A stretch of 64,000 nt of DNA, from positions 1 through 64,000 of the forward strand of contig NZ_QKYU01000019.1 in assembly GCF_003253705.1 (NCBI RefSeq), in the 5' to 3' direction. Position numbers and translations under genes: made by a program. The notes beneath the pieces were generated by a model. The model did no database searches, was not told where the DNA came from, and was given only the letters and a program-made list of their open reading frames with translations. The stretch comes from Humitalea rosea. GTDB taxonomy: Bacteria > Pseudomonadota > Alphaproteobacteria > Acetobacterales > Acetobacteraceae. Shown in pieces: positions 16,093-25,604 of the stretch (within the stretch, counting starts at the first letter, position 1; every line of letters begins with the position of its first letter).

Positions 16093-19000
16093 TCAGATCG
16101 TCATGAGCTGGGCATTGCCGCCCGCAGCGGCCTCGTTCACCGAACGGGTGCGTTCGACGACGAGGCGCAGCAGCGTGGTGGCATCGATGCTTTCGATCAC
16201 CGGCACCAGCGGTCCCTCTCCGGCGGCGACCTCTTGCCGCACCGCGTCGGCGTCATAGGGCGGCGCCACCAGGATCGCGGCATAGGCCGCATCCTGCCAG
16301 CGCGGGACCAGCGTCACATGACGGCGTAGCGGTTCGGGCAGCGCGGCATGGAAGTCGCGCGCCGCCGCGCTGTCGGGCGCCAGCATCGCATTGCCGCTGG
16401 CCAAGGCGGCGCCGAAGCCCAGCTCCAGCCGCGTGCGGTCCTCGGCGAGGGTCAGCACCGGTCCGCGGCCGGCGAAGCGCTGCGTGTTCGTCTCCCCGAC
16501 CGGCGCCGGCAACGTCAGGATCAGCGGCAGTGGCGTTGCCTGCCGCAGCGCCGCCAGGGCCTCCGGGTCGGCGGCCATCGCCATGAACTGGTCGAAGGGC
16601 TGCAGGCAGGCTTCGTCCCGCTCGCCGGCCAACACCGGCGCCGGCGCCCGCCGCAGCAGCCGGTGCAGATAGAGCGGCCCCCCCGCCTTGGGGCCGGTGC
16701 CCGACAGCCCCTCGCCACCAAAGGGTTGCGCCCCCACCACGGCGCCGATGATGTTGCGGTTCACATAGGCATTGCCGACATGGGCGCGGGACAGCACGGC
16801 ATCGATGGTCTCGTCGATGCGGGACTGCACCCCAAGCGTCAGCCCATAGCCTGTCGCATTCAGCGCATCGACCAGCGCATCCAGCCCCGCGCGCTCGAAG
16901 CGCAGAACATGCAGCACCGGCCCGAAGACTTCGCCGCGCAGATCGGCGATGTGATCGATCGCGATCAGGCTGGGCGGCACGAAGCTGCCGTGCATGCAGG
17001 CCGGGCCGAGCGGCACCGAGGCCAGCACGCGCTGCCCCGCAAGATAGGCGCGCAGGGACGTCTCCGCCTCGGCATCGATGACGGGGCCGATATCCGTCTC
17101 GATGCGCGCGGGATCGCCGACGGCGAGCTCCCGCATCGCGCCTTGCAGCATCGTCACCACCCGCGCCGCGATATCGCTTTGCAGGCACAGCACCCGCAGC
17201 GCGGAGCAGCGTTGGCCGGCGGAGTCGAAGGCGGAGGCGAGAACATCCGTCACCACCTGTTCAGCCAGCGCCGAGGAGTCCACGATCATCGCGTTCTGGC
17301 CGCCGGTCTCGGCGATCAGCGGGATGTCGCCGCGCCGGGCCAGGCTGCGCTGGATCGAGCGCGCGACAGCGGTCGATCCGGTGAAGACCACGCCCCGGCA
17401 GCGCGCATCGGCGACCAGCGCCGCGCCGATGGTCTCACCGCCGCCGGGCAGGCATTGCAGAACATCCTCCGGGATACCCGCCGCATGCAACAGGCGCACC
17501 GCTTCGATGGCCATCAACGATGTCTGCTCGGCGGGCTTGGCCAGCACCGGATTGCCGGCCGCCAGCGCGGCCGCGACCTGTCCGGTGAAGATCGCCAGCG
17601 GGAAGTTCCACGGGCTGATGCAGACCACCGGTCCCAACGGCACATGCCGGTGCGCGGCAAGCTCGCGGCGGGCGCAAGCGGCGTAGTAGCGCAGGAAATC
17701 CACGGCCTCGCGCAATTCGCCCACCGCATTGCCCATGGTTTTCCCGGCCTCGCGGATGGCGAGCGGCAGCAGCGTGTCGCGCGCTGCCTCGAACAATGCG
17801 GCGGCGCGTTCCAGCATCGCGGCGCGTTCGGCGGCTGGAACCAGCGCCCAACCGGCGGCGGCCGCCTCTGCGCGCGCCATGGCGGCGGGCACCGCCTCGG
17901 GCGGGGTGTCACGCACCCATCCGACCAACTCGCGCCGGTCGGCCGGGTTGGTCACCGCCCGCGCCCCGGGCAGCGGCTGCGGCGCCCTCGCGCGGCCGGC
18001 GCGAATGGCGGCCTCCAGCGCCAGCCGCACGGGCGGGGAGGCGAGGTCGGTGCCGGCCGAATTCTCCCGCTCCGGCGCGAAGAGTGCCGATGGCATCACG
18101 ATCCTTGGATGCGGCGCCCCACCATGCCGCGCCGCCTGCGCGACCGGATCGGCGGCCAGGCTGGCGATGGGTGTCGCCTCATCGACAAGCTGATGCACGA
18201 AGGAGGAGTTCGCGCCGTTCTCCAGCAGGCGCCGCACCAGATAGGCGAGCAACGTCTCGTGACTGCCCACGGGGGCGTAGATGCGGGCCGGGCGGTCCAG
18301 ATGCTTCGGCCCGACCACCTGGGCATACAGCGCCTCGCCCATGCCATGCAGGCATTGGAACTCCCAGTCGCCGGGGCGGAATGCGGGCCCGGCCAGATGG
18401 AACACGGCGCTCAAGGTCTGCGCGTTATGGGTGGCGAATTGCGGGAAGACCTGGTCCCGCGCCGCCAGCAGCAGCTTGGCGCAGGCGAGGTAGGACACAT
18501 CCGTATAGGCCTTGCGCGTGAACACCGGATAGCCAGACAGCCCATCCATTTGGGCACGCTTGATTTCGCTGTCCCAGTAAGCCCCTTTGACGAGCCGCAG
18601 CATCAGACGCCGCCGATGCCGGGCGGCCAGCGCGATGGTGTGGCGGATCACCGCCGGCGCGCGCTTCTGATAGGCCTGGACAACAAAGCCGAGGCCCTGC
18701 CAGCCACCAAGCGCTTCATCGCCCGCCAGCGCATCCAGCAGATCGAGCGAGGGTTCCAGCCGCTCGGCTTCCTCGGCATCGATGTTCAGCCCGATGTCAT
18801 GCTCGGCGGCGAGCAGGGCCAGGGTCCGCACGCGCGGCAGCAGTTCGCGCATCAGCCGCCCCGGCTGGCTGTAGCCGTAGCGCGGATGCAGCGCCGACAG
18901 CTTGATGGATATCCCCGCGCCGCGATGCACGCCGCGGCCGCGATGCGCGGCGCCGATGGCGGCGATCGCCGTGCGGTACTGCGCCGTGTAGCGGTCGGCG

Positions 19001-19638
19001 TCGGCGGCGGTCAGCGCGGCCTCGCCCAGCATGTCGTAGGAATAGGCGAAGCCCTTGGCCTCCATCGGGCGGGCGTGCTCCAGCGCCTCGGCGATGGTCT
19101 GGCCGAGCACGAATTGCCGCCCCAGCATACGCATCGCCAGATCCAGCCCGGCGCGGATCAACGGCTCGCCGCCGCGCGAGACCAGGCGGCGCAGGGCCGC
19201 CGAGAGCCCGGTCTCGTTGCTGGTCCCGACCAGCTCGCCGGTGATCACCAGCCCCCAGCTTGCCGCATTGACGAAGAGCGAGGGGCTGGCCCCCAGATGC
19301 GCGCGCCAGTCGCCGCCGCCGAGCTTGTCGCGGATCAGCCGGTCGCGGGTGTCGCGGTCGGGGATGCGCAGCAGCGCCTCGGCCAGGCACATCAGCGCCA
19401 CGCCCTCCTGGCTGGAGAGCGAGAACTCCCGCATCAGCGCATCGACGCCGGAGGCCCGTGACCGTTCCGCCCGAAGCTGCGTGACCAGGCGCATCGCCAG
19501 CGCCTGGACCGGGGCGGCCAGCGGCTCCGGCTGCCGCGCCGCTTCGATCAGCGGCGGCACGCAGCCGGGTTCCGGCGGCCGCTCCATGCGGATGATGGCG
19601 GCGCGGGTGGCTTGCAGCGCGGCGTCGGTCACGGGCAT
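16093..19638 (-). CDS. putA: bifunctional proline dehydrogenase / L-glutamate gamma-semialdehyde dehydrogenase PutA
   Basis: PutA oxidises proline to glutamate through P5C with FAD and NAD. The 1181-residue protein starts at the ATG with GAGAAGG five bases before it; an ATG at 19671 lacks such a site. The FAD-barrel proline dehydrogenase covers about 100-430 (LMLRLVKGAYWDSEIKRAQ near 350), and the aldehyde dehydrogenase about 500-960 with PWNFPLAIFTG, ETGGQN and the catalytic Cys in SAGQRCSALR near 810. A C-terminal domain follows. There is no N-terminal ribbon-helix-helix segment, so unlike E. coli PutA it should not bind its own promoter. It is convergent with the SDR and has no LRP/PutR-type regulator next to it. 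Confidence 0.96.
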   Translation of the reverse strand: MPVTDAALQATRAAIIRMERPPEPGCVPPLIEAARQPEPLAAPVQALAMRLVTQLRAERSRASGVDALMREFSLSSQEGVALMCLAEALLRIPDRDTRDRLIRDKLGGGDWRAHLGASPSLFVNAASWGLVITGELVGTSNETGLSAALRRLVSRGGEPLIRAGLDLAMRMLGRQFVLGQTIAEALEHARPMEAKGFAYSYDMLGEAALTAADADRYTAQYRTAIAAIGAAHRGRGVHRGAGISIKLSALHPRYGYSQPGRLMRELLPRVRTLALLAAEHDIGLNIDAEEAERLEPSLDLLDALAGDEALGGWQGLGFVVQAYQKRAPAVIRHTIALAARHRRRLMLRLVKGAYWDSEIKRAQMDGLSGYPVFTRKAYTDVSYLACAKLLLAARDQVFPQFATHNAQTLSAVFHLAGPAFRPGDWEFQCLHGMGEALYAQVVGPKHLDRPARIYAPVGSHETLLAYLVRRLLENGANSSFVHQLVDEATPIASLAADPVAQAARHGGAPHPRIVMPSALFAPERENSAGTDLASPPVRLALEAAIRAGRARAPQPLPGARAVTNPADRRELVGWVRDTPPEAVPAAMARAEAAAAGWALVPAAERAAMLERAAALFEAARDTLLPLAIREAGKTMGNAVGELREAVDFLRYYAACARRELAAHRHVPLGPVVCISPWNFPLAIFTGQVAAALAAGNPVLAKPAEQTSLMAIEAVRLLHAAGIPEDVLQCLPGGGETIGAALVADARCRGVVFTGSTAVARSIQRSLARRGDIPLIAETGGQNAMIVDSSALAEQVVTDVLASAFDSAGQRCSALRVLCLQSDIAARVVTMLQGAMRELAVGDPARIETDIGPVIDAEAETSLRAYLAGQRVLASVPLGPACMHGSFVPPSLIAIDHIADLRGEVFGPVLHVLRFERAGLDALVDALNATGYGLTLGVQSRIDETIDAVLSRAHVGNAYVNRNIIGAVVGAQPFGGEGLSGTGPKAGGPLYLHRLLRRAPAPVLAGERDEACLQPFDQFMAMAADPEALAALRQATPLPLILTLPAPVGETNTQRFAGRGPVLTLAEDRTRLELGFGAALASGNAMLAPDSAAARDFHAALPEPLRRHVTLVPRWQDAAYAAILVAPPYDADAVRQEVAAGEGPLVPVIESIDATTLLRLVVERTRSVNEAAAGGNAQLMTI

Positions 19639-19772
19639 CGGCACCTTCTCGGTTGGGGGCGAGGCTAGCATGGCTGTGCGGTTGAATGGGGGGAGGAAGG
19701 CGTGCCTATTTCAACGGTGAAATCCACCTGAAAATCGGGCAATGGGATCGATAATCCTTGATATCGGAGATA

Positions 19773-19784
19773 ATCGGTGCCGAT
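19773..19784. promoter_or_regulatory. 12-bp dyad in the putA/envelope-cassette divergent region
   Basis: ATCGG-TG-CCGAT lies in the unusually AT-rich stretch 19740-19810 between divergent putA and the envelope cassette, amid related GATAATC/CCGATAA words. A further imperfect hairpin (ATTTCA...CCACCTGAAAAT) lies at 19709-19734. They may bind a regulator of either gene. The evidence is base symmetry only. Confidence 0.35.
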
Positions 19785-19810
19785 AAGGAGAAGGGGAGGG
19801 CATATATTCC

Positions 19811-19838
19811 TTGACGGCGGCGATCATGTTCCTATAAT
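19811..19838 (+). promoter_or_regulatory. near-consensus sigma70 promoter giving a leaderless transcript
   Basis: TTGACG (19811-19816) and TATAAT (19833-19838) are separated by 16 bp, a match rare in DNA of this GC content. The predicted start point is about 19844-19846 and the first ATG of the downstream gene is at 19847, with no Shine-Dalgarno sequence. The mRNA would therefore begin at or next to its start codon. Confidence 0.75.
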
Positions 19839-19846
19839 GTTCTTTC

Positions 19847-21268
19847 ATGCCGCAGCCCGACCCATCCCCCCCGCCCCGTGCCCGAATGGGTGCCCCCGCC
19901 CTCCTTCTCCTGCTCGTGCCCGGCGTCGCCCGGGCGGGCCAGGACGGGGGCACCGGGCCGCTGAACTGGATCGCCCTGCTCGGGGTGATCGGCGCGGCGG
20001 CGCTGCTGCTGGCGGGCATCGCGCTCTTCATCCGGCGCTTGCAGGATGACAGCGCCGCCCTGGTCCGCCAGCCGGAGCTGACCGCCGATCGCATCGCCGC
20101 CTGGCGGGAGATGCCGGCGGGGTTGCCGGAGGGCACGATCCGCGCCGCGCTGTCGATCTTCATCGTCGTGATCGGGATGCTCACCTTGCTCGCGGCGCCC
20201 TGGCTGAACCTGAACGGCAATGGCGAGATCGGCACCATCATCGGCAGCGTGCTCGGCTTCTACTTCGGCGCCCGCCAGAGCGGCGGCAGCGCGGAGGCGG
20301 CGCCGATCGTGCCCCCTGCCGCGCCCCCTGCCGCGCCGCCGCCCCCCGCCGCCACCGGCACGCTGGCCCGCGCGGCGGAGGCGCTGGCCATGGCCCGGCT
20401 CGGCGCCCAGGCCGCGGCACCGATGATCGGCCCGGCCGCCGGGCGGGTCATCTCAGCGATCGAGGACGGGCTTGCCGCAGCCGAAGGGGCTGCGGGCGGG
20501 GACCTCGCGGCCATCGCCACGGCGGCGGGGGCGGCGGAGCGCGCGCTGGATGCGGCACTCGGCCCCGACCACCCGCTGGCCACCGTCCTTGGCGATGCCA
20601 TCGGCGGCCTGCGCGCGGGGGTGGGCGTGGGGGCGCTGCTGGGCGGCCCGGCGGGGCTGATGGCCGCGGTCGGGCTGGGGGCGATCCAGGCGCTGGGCGC
20701 GGGATCGGACGCCTATGACCGCTGGAAGGCCCGCATCCTCGACCGCCCCTTCTCGCCGCGGCTGTTTCCGCCCGGGGAGATGGATGGCGCGGTGCTGCTC
20801 TCGGCGCTGGCCGCCTCGGGCACCTTCGCCCGGCTGCTGCTGGAGCCGCTGCCGCCCGAGGCGAAGCTGCCGCGCGCCCGCGCCGTCGCCGATGCGGCCC
20901 GGCTGGAGGATGCGGCCGCCCTGGCCGCGATCCAGGCGCTCACCCCGCGCGGCGATTTCGAGAGCCCCGATGATCTGGCCGAGGCGCTGCAAGCCTATCG
21001 CCGCCGTCTGCTCGATGCGCTGCCGGGGCCGGATCTGGTGGTGGATCTGGCGCCCGTGCTCGGCGCCGGGGCACCGCGCCTGGCCGGGGCGCAGCTCGCC
21101 GATGCGCTGGCCATGGCCCGCGCCGCGCCGGGTGGTGCCGGGGTCGATGCCGCCGTGCTGGCGCTGATCGACGTCGCCGGCCAGCCCGAGGCCACCCCCG
21201 GCCGGATGGCGGGGCTGCTGGCCGGGCTGCTGCCCGCCGCCACCACCGTCGCGGAGGCGGGCGCATGA
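19847..21268 (+). CDS. membrane-anchored hypothetical protein of an envelope/lytic cassette
   Basis: A 473-residue protein with no recognised family. A signal-like hydrophobic stretch (ALLLLLVPGVARA, about 15-28) is followed by a transmembrane helix (WIALLGVIGAAALLLAGIALFI, about 39-60) and a second hydrophobic hairpin (AALSIFIVVIGMLTLLAAPW, about 103-122, then IGTIIGSVLGFYFGARQ near 130-146). A Pro-rich linker near 155-170 leads to an Ala/Gly-rich alpha-helical region to the C-terminus. The twin hydrophobic segments recall small phage holins fused to a long soluble tail. It starts behind a strong promoter with no SD. It overlaps the downstream lipoprotein gene by 4 nt. A start at 19886 is possible. 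Confidence 0.7.
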   Translation: MPQPDPSPPPRARMGAPALLLLLVPGVARAGQDGGTGPLNWIALLGVIGAAALLLAGIALFIRRLQDDSAALVRQPELTADRIAAWREMPAGLPEGTIRAALSIFIVVIGMLTLLAAPWLNLNGNGEIGTIIGSVLGFYFGARQSGGSAEAAPIVPPAAPPAAPPPPAATGTLARAAEALAMARLGAQAAAPMIGPAAGRVISAIEDGLAAAEGAAGGDLAAIATAAGAAERALDAALGPDHPLATVLGDAIGGLRAGVGVGALLGGPAGLMAAVGLGAIQALGAGSDAYDRWKARILDRPFSPRLFPPGEMDGAVLLSALAASGTFARLLLEPLPPEAKLPRARAVADAARLEDAAALAAIQALTPRGDFESPDDLAEALQAYRRRLLDALPGPDLVVDLAPVLGAGAPRLAGAQLADALAMARAAPGGAGVDAAVLALIDVAGQPEATPGRMAGLLAGLLPAATTVAEAGA

Positions 21269-21846
21269 GGGCCATGCTGCTTCTGCTGCTGCTGCCCGGC
21301 TGCCTCGCGCAGCAGCTTGACCGGATGAAGGACCAGGCCGCCGCCGGCCAGACCATCGCTTTGGCCGCCGAGCGGGTCGATTGCACCGGCCCGGACCCCC
21401 TCTGCGTCCAGGTCCAGACCCTACGGGCGGAAGCCTGTCTGGCCCTGGCGCGGCAGGCGCCGCGCGACGCCGCGGCCCCCGCCCGCCGCGCCTGTGCCGC
21501 CAGTGGCTATGCCGCCGCTTTGGCCGCCCTGCCACCCGGAGGCACGGAGCGCCGCACCTTGCTCGCGGGCCTTGCCGCCGCCGCCATGGACCGGCGCGAT
21601 GCCGGCGAGGCCACCCCCGATGCCCAGCTCGGCGCCGGGCTCGCCTTGCTCAAGCTCGATCCGGGCGATGCCATCGGCTGCGCCCATGCGCGCTCCGCCC
21701 GGCTGGCGCGGGCGCTGCTGGGTCCGCCTGGCATGCCCCGCTGCGCCGAGCTGCGCGCCGCCCCCGCCTGCCGCGCCACGCCGGCGCTGGACCGCGAGAT
21801 CGCGGCCCTGACCGCAGCCTCATGCCCCCAGGAGCCCGGCCGATGA
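21265..21846 (+). CDS. putative lipoprotein of the envelope cassette
   Basis: A 193-residue protein with a short lipoprotein signal: MRAMLLLLLLPGCLAQQ, where LLPGC is a lipobox with Cys13 as the acylation site. Mature sequence is Ala- and Cys-rich (Cys in VDCTGPDPLCVQVQ, RRACAASG, IGCAHARS, MPRCAELR, APACRA, AASCPQ), so disulphide bonds are likely in the periplasm. The size and lipobox recall phage spanin-type or Rz1-like lipoproteins, but there is no sequence match I can name. It overlaps both neighbours by ATGA, which argues for a fixed stoichiometry with the membrane protein and the transglycosylase. Confidence 0.75.
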   Translation: MRAMLLLLLLPGCLAQQLDRMKDQAAAGQTIALAAERVDCTGPDPLCVQVQTLRAEACLALARQAPRDAAAPARRACAASGYAAALAALPPGGTERRTLLAGLAAAAMDRRDAGEATPDAQLGAGLALLKLDPGDAIGCAHARSARLARALLGPPGMPRCAELRAAPACRATPALDREIAALTAASCPQEPGR

Positions 21847-22823
21847 CCGCCTTCTCCCGCACCCTGCGCCTCGCCCGCCCGATGCAGCGTGGGGCGGATG
21901 TGCAGGCCGCGCAGCGCTGGCTGCTGGCGCGCGGCGGCGGTGGCGCGCTGCGCGCGGTGGATGGGCTGTTCGGCCCGGCGACGCAGCGCGCGGTGCTCGG
22001 CTTCCAGACCGCCTCTGGGCTGGTGGCGGATGGTATCATCGGCCCGGCCACCTGGGCGCGGCTCGCGCTGCCGGCGGATGCGCCGCCCGAGACCCTGGCG
22101 CGGGCCGCCGCCGATCTGGTCGGCGCCATCGCGCCGCGGGCGGTGCTGGCCGGGCTGGAGGCGTTGCGCGCGCCGCATGCCCGCTTCGGCGGCGGCACCC
22201 GCTGGTCGCTGGGGCCGCTCGGGGTCACGCTGGCCAGCGGCGGGCTTGTCGTCACCCCCGCCCATGCGCGGACCGTCCGCGGCCTGCTCGCCGACTGGTT
22301 CGCCCAGCCGCTCCAGGCCGCGGCGTCGCGGACCGGTGTGCCGGTCGAGCTGCTGGTCGCCTGCCTTGCCACCGAATCCGCCGGGGGCGCCGCCACCGCC
22401 GCCGAATGCGCCCAGGCCGAACGGCATGAACCCGGCTTCCGCTCCTATGAGGCGACGCCCCATCGCGTTTCCATCGGCTGCATGCAGACCCTGGTGACGA
22501 CGGCGCGGGAGGCCCTCGGCCGGCCCGTGACGCCCGAGGAGCTGCGCGACCCGGCGGTCTCCATCGCCGCCGGTGCCGCCTATATCGCCGCCCAGGGGCC
22601 ACGGACCCTGCTCGACCCGCCGGTGGTCGCCTGCGCCTACAATGCCGGCGGCGTGTACCTGGAGGAGGGGGCCGCGAACCGCTGGCGGATGCGGCAATAT
22701 CCGCTCGGCACCGGGCAGCACGCCGACCGGTTCTGCGCCTTCTTCAACGCCACCATGGCACTGCTGGGGGCGGAGCCGGCCCTGGCCGGCACCGCCCCCA
22801 GTTTCGCGGCACTGCTGCGCTGA
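21843..22823 (+). CDS. peptidoglycan-binding lytic transglycosylase (endolysin-like)
   Basis: A 326-residue protein with an N-terminal peptidoglycan-binding domain 1 (about 14-75: QRGADVQAAQRWLLARG, VDGLFGPATQRAVLGFQ, DGIIGPATWARL) and a C-terminal SLT-type transglycosylase domain from about 150. The likely catalytic Glu is in LLVACLATESAGG (around 179), followed by SIGCMQTL and VACAYNAGGVYLE, the conserved lysozyme-like motifs. No signal peptide is visible, so release may need the hydrophobic upstream partner, as endolysins need holins. The ATG overlaps the lipoprotein stop. It ends 2 bp from the convergent chemoreceptor gene. Confidence 0.85.
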   Translation: MTAFSRTLRLARPMQRGADVQAAQRWLLARGGGGALRAVDGLFGPATQRAVLGFQTASGLVADGIIGPATWARLALPADAPPETLARAAADLVGAIAPRAVLAGLEALRAPHARFGGGTRWSLGPLGVTLASGGLVVTPAHARTVRGLLADWFAQPLQAAASRTGVPVELLVACLATESAGGAATAAECAQAERHEPGFRSYEATPHRVSIGCMQTLVTTAREALGRPVTPEELRDPAVSIAAGAAYIAAQGPRTLLDPPVVACAYNAGGVYLEEGAANRWRMRQYPLGTGQHADRFCAFFNATMALLGAEPALAGTAPSFAALLR

Positions 22824-22825
22824 CC

Positions 22826-24508
22826 TCAGGCGGCGCGGATGCCGCTCAGGAAGCCATCCACCTGCCCGCGCAGGCTTTCCGCCCGCTGCGCCAGCTCGCC
22901 CGAGGCGGCGCGGACCTGCGCCGCCGCGGCGCCGGTCTGCTGCGCCCCTTCGGTCAGGCCGCTGGCGTGGCGGCTGACGTCGCGGGTGCCGGTCGCGGCC
23001 TCGGCCACGGCGCGGCCGATTTCCCGCGTTGCCGCCGCCTGCTCCTCGGTCGCGGCGGCGACCTGGGCGGTCAGCGCATCCATGCCCTCGATGGTGCGGC
23101 CGATGCCGCGGATCGCCTCCACGGCCTCGCCCGTCGCACTTTGCATGGCGGCGATCTGGGCGCCGATCTCCTCCGTCGCCTTGGCGGTCTGCTGCGCCAG
23201 CGCCTTGACCTCGGAGGCGACGACCGCGAAGCCCTTGCCGTGCTCGCCGGCCCGCGCCGCCTCGATGGTCGCGTTCAGCGCCAGCAAATTGGTCTGGCCC
23301 GCGATGCCGGAGATCAGCCGGATCACCTCGCCGATGCGGGTCGCGGAGTCCGACAGCCGCCCCACCGCCGCATCGGTCGCCCGCGCATCCTGCGCCGCCT
23401 GCTGCGCCACCCGCGCACTTTCGGCAACCTGGCGCGCGACCTCGCCGATCGAGGCGGCCATTTCCTCGGAGGAGGCGGCGACCGTCTGCACATTGGCATT
23501 GGCCTGCTCGGAGGCCGCGGCCAGCGAGGCCGCCTGTTCCGTGCTGGCATGCGCCGCGGCCTGCATCGCGCCCGCCGTCGCATCCAGCTCGACGGAGGCG
23601 GCGGCGACGATGCGCAGCGCCTCGGCCGAATCCGCCTCGAAACCGCCGATCAGCGCCTCCACCCGCTCGGCCCGGGCGGATTTCACGCGGGCCTCGACGG
23701 CCAAGGCGTCATCGGCCTGCCGCTTTGCCAGCAGCGCGCCATGGAAGGCGCCGAGGGCCGTGGCGATGCTCCCGAGTTCGGTCGTCTCCGGCAGCTTCGG
23801 CACCTCGGCCGACAGATCGCCCACCGCCATCGCCCGCATCGGCGTGACGACGGAGGCGATGCCCTTGCCGATGCTGCGGATGATCAGCCAGGCAAGCCCG
23901 GCGCCCAGCAGCACGATCGCCGCCAGCAAGCCGGTGACGAAGGCGAAGGTCTGCCGATAGGCGTGGTTGCCGTCCTCCTCCTCGGTCGCGGCGCCATCGA
24001 CGTTCGCCTGCTGCAGCCGGTCGATGACCGGCCGTACCGCGTGATAGGCCGGCATCATCTGCGCCAGCATCCGCGTGGTCGCGGCCTGGTTCTCATTGCG
24101 GCGGGAGAGGGCGACGACCGCATCCGCCTCCCGCTGGTAGGCGCCCCAGAGGCGCATGAATTCGGGGTAGAGCTGCCGCTCCTCGGCCGTGTCGATCATC
24201 GGCTCATAGGCGGCGCGGGCCGCCGCCACCTGCTGCAAGGCCCGCGCCAGCCGCGCATCGAGGTCGGGGATCGCCGCCGCCTCGGTATTCGCCACATGCA
24301 GGGCGACGGCGAAGCGATGATCGCTCGCGGCGGTGTTGAGCAGCCCGAGGCGATAGGCGCTCGGCATCCAGCGGGTCTGCATATCCACAGCGACGGTTCG
24401 GACAGCGCCCACGCGGTTCAGCGCCACGGCGCCCAGGATAAGGGTGAGGCAAAGCAGCGCGGCGAAGGCGGCGATCAGCTTGTGGCGAATGGACAGGCGG
24501 TCGAACAC
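22826..24508 (-). CDS. methyl-accepting chemotaxis protein
   Basis: A 560-residue transmembrane chemoreceptor. TM1 is about 11-31 and TM2 about 187-210, bracketing a periplasmic four-helix-bundle sensor domain (4HB-MCP type) of roughly 155 residues. A HAMP segment follows ([28 protein letters not shown]), and the signalling hairpin has the near-invariant tip [29 protein letters not shown] to tip is long and coiled. No CheA/CheW genes lie near, so it is an orphan receptor. The ligand is unknown. Confidence 0.95.
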   Translation of the reverse strand: MFDRLSIRHKLIAAFAALLCLTLILGAVALNRVGAVRTVAVDMQTRWMPSAYRLGLLNTAASDHRFAVALHVANTEAAAIPDLDARLARALQQVAAARAAYEPMIDTAEERQLYPEFMRLWGAYQREADAVVALSRRNENQAATTRMLAQMMPAYHAVRPVIDRLQQANVDGAATEEEDGNHAYRQTFAFVTGLLAAIVLLGAGLAWLIIRSIGKGIASVVTPMRAMAVGDLSAEVPKLPETTELGSIATALGAFHGALLAKRQADDALAVEARVKSARAERVEALIGGFEADSAEALRIVAAASVELDATAGAMQAAAHASTEQAASLAAASEQANANVQTVAASSEEMAASIGEVARQVAESARVAQQAAQDARATDAAVGRLSDSATRIGEVIRLISGIAGQTNLLALNATIEAARAGEHGKGFAVVASEVKALAQQTAKATEEIGAQIAAMQSATGEAVEAIRGIGRTIEGMDALTAQVAAATEEQAAATREIGRAVAEAATGTRDVSRHASGLTEGAQQTGAAAAQVRAASGELAQRAESLRGQVDGFLSGIRAA

Positions 24509-24704
24509 GGCGGTCTCCCTTTCGTGAGTTCCGAATCGGGTCGCTCGGCAGGCGATGCCCTGCGCGGGGCCCTATCCGTTTCACGGGAGTGTGCCGCGCC
24601 GCTGATTGAGCAAACGCAAAGGGCGGGGCGCATCATCATGCCTTGACGCCCCGCGGCCCCCCAGCCAACCGTCGGCCCAGAAAAACACCTCCGGGGAGGC
24701 AGCG

Positions 24705-25601
24705 ATGCAGGTTGGCGTGATCGGGCTCGGCAGCATGGGAATGGGGGCCGCGCTGAATCTGCTGCGCGCGCCGGGGCTGGAGGTGACCGGGGTGGACCCG
24801 CGCCAGATCGCGCAGGATGCCTTCATCGCCGCGGGCGGCAAGGCGGTCGGTCGCGCCGCCGACCTGCCGGCGGGGCAGCAGGCGGTGCTGGTGCTGGTGG
24901 TGAACGCCGCCCAGGCCCGCGCCGCGCTGTTCGGGCCGGAGGGCGCGGCCGGCTCCCTGGCGCCGGGCTGCGTCTGCATCGTCTCCTCCACCATGGCGCC
25001 CGTCGATGCGCGGGCGCTGGCCGAGGAGGCGGCGAGGCGCGGGCTGCTTTATCTGGACGCGCCCGTCTCCGGCGGCGCCACGGCCGCGACGGCGGGGACG
25101 ATGACGGTGATGGCCAGCGGCTCGCAGGCGGCCTTCGATGCCGCCCGCCCGGTGCTGGACGCGGTGGCCAAGCGGGTCTTCGACATGGGCCGCGAGCCGG
25201 GGCTCGGCACCACCATGAAGGTCGTGCACCAGCTATTGGCCGGCGTGCACATCGCCGCCGCGGCCGAGGCCATGGCGCTCGGGCTGAAGGCGGGGATCGA
25301 GGCGCAGACGCTCTACGACGTCGTCGTCAGCGCCGCCGGCAATTCCTGGATGTTCGAGAACCGGATGCAGCATGTGCTCGACGGGAACGACACCCCGACC
25401 TCGGCCGTGGATATCTTCGTCAAGGATCTGGGGCTGGTGACGGACCTCGCCCGCGCCGAATCCCTGCCGGTGCCGCTGGCGGCGCAGGCGCAGCAACTGT
25501 TTACCGCCGCGCGCGGGCTGGGTCAGGGCGCCAAGGACGACGCCTTCGTGATCCGGGTCTGGGAGGCCCTGGCAGGGATCACCCTGCCGAAGGCCCCTTA
25601 A
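24705..25601 (+). CDS. NAD-dependent 3-hydroxyacid dehydrogenase, L-threonate dehydrogenase-like (LtnD type)
   Basis: A 298-residue member of the beta-hydroxyacid dehydrogenase family. The ATG follows GGGGAGGCAGCG. The NAD loop is GVIGLGSMGMG near residue 4, the substrate signature DAPVSGGATAATAGT is near 115, and the catalytic Lys is in MKVVHQLLAGVHIAAAAEAM near 168. The following SAGNSWMFENR and SAVDIFVKDLG stretches resemble L-threonate 2-dehydrogenase (LtnD/YgbJ). No LtnK kinase or aldolase is nearby, so the substrate could be another 3-hydroxyacid. It is divergent from the chemoreceptor, sharing a 196-bp intergenic region where I see no strong element. Confidence 0.85.
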   Translation: MQVGVIGLGSMGMGAALNLLRAPGLEVTGVDPRQIAQDAFIAAGGKAVGRAADLPAGQQAVLVLVVNAAQARAALFGPEGAAGSLAPGCVCIVSSTMAPVDARALAEEAARRGLLYLDAPVSGGATAATAGTMTVMASGSQAAFDAARPVLDAVAKRVFDMGREPGLGTTMKVVHQLLAGVHIAAAAEAMALGLKAGIEAQTLYDVVVSAAGNSWMFENRMQHVLDGNDTPTSAVDIFVKDLGLVTDLARAESLPVPLAAQAQQLFTAARGLGQGAKDDAFVIRVWEALAGITLPKAP

Positions 25602-25604
25602 GGA

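Noticed and set aside
16348-19461. Very long open frame (over 1000 codons) on the plus strand across putA
   Set aside because: It is antisense to a clear PutA gene; the composition (His/Gln/Arg/Gly-rich) is the usual shadow of high-GC coding DNA.
19777-20049. Short ORF starting at GTG 19777 upstream of the envelope cassette
   Set aside because: It overlaps the promoter and the first cassette gene in another frame, and its sequence is Pro/Arg-rich with no motif.
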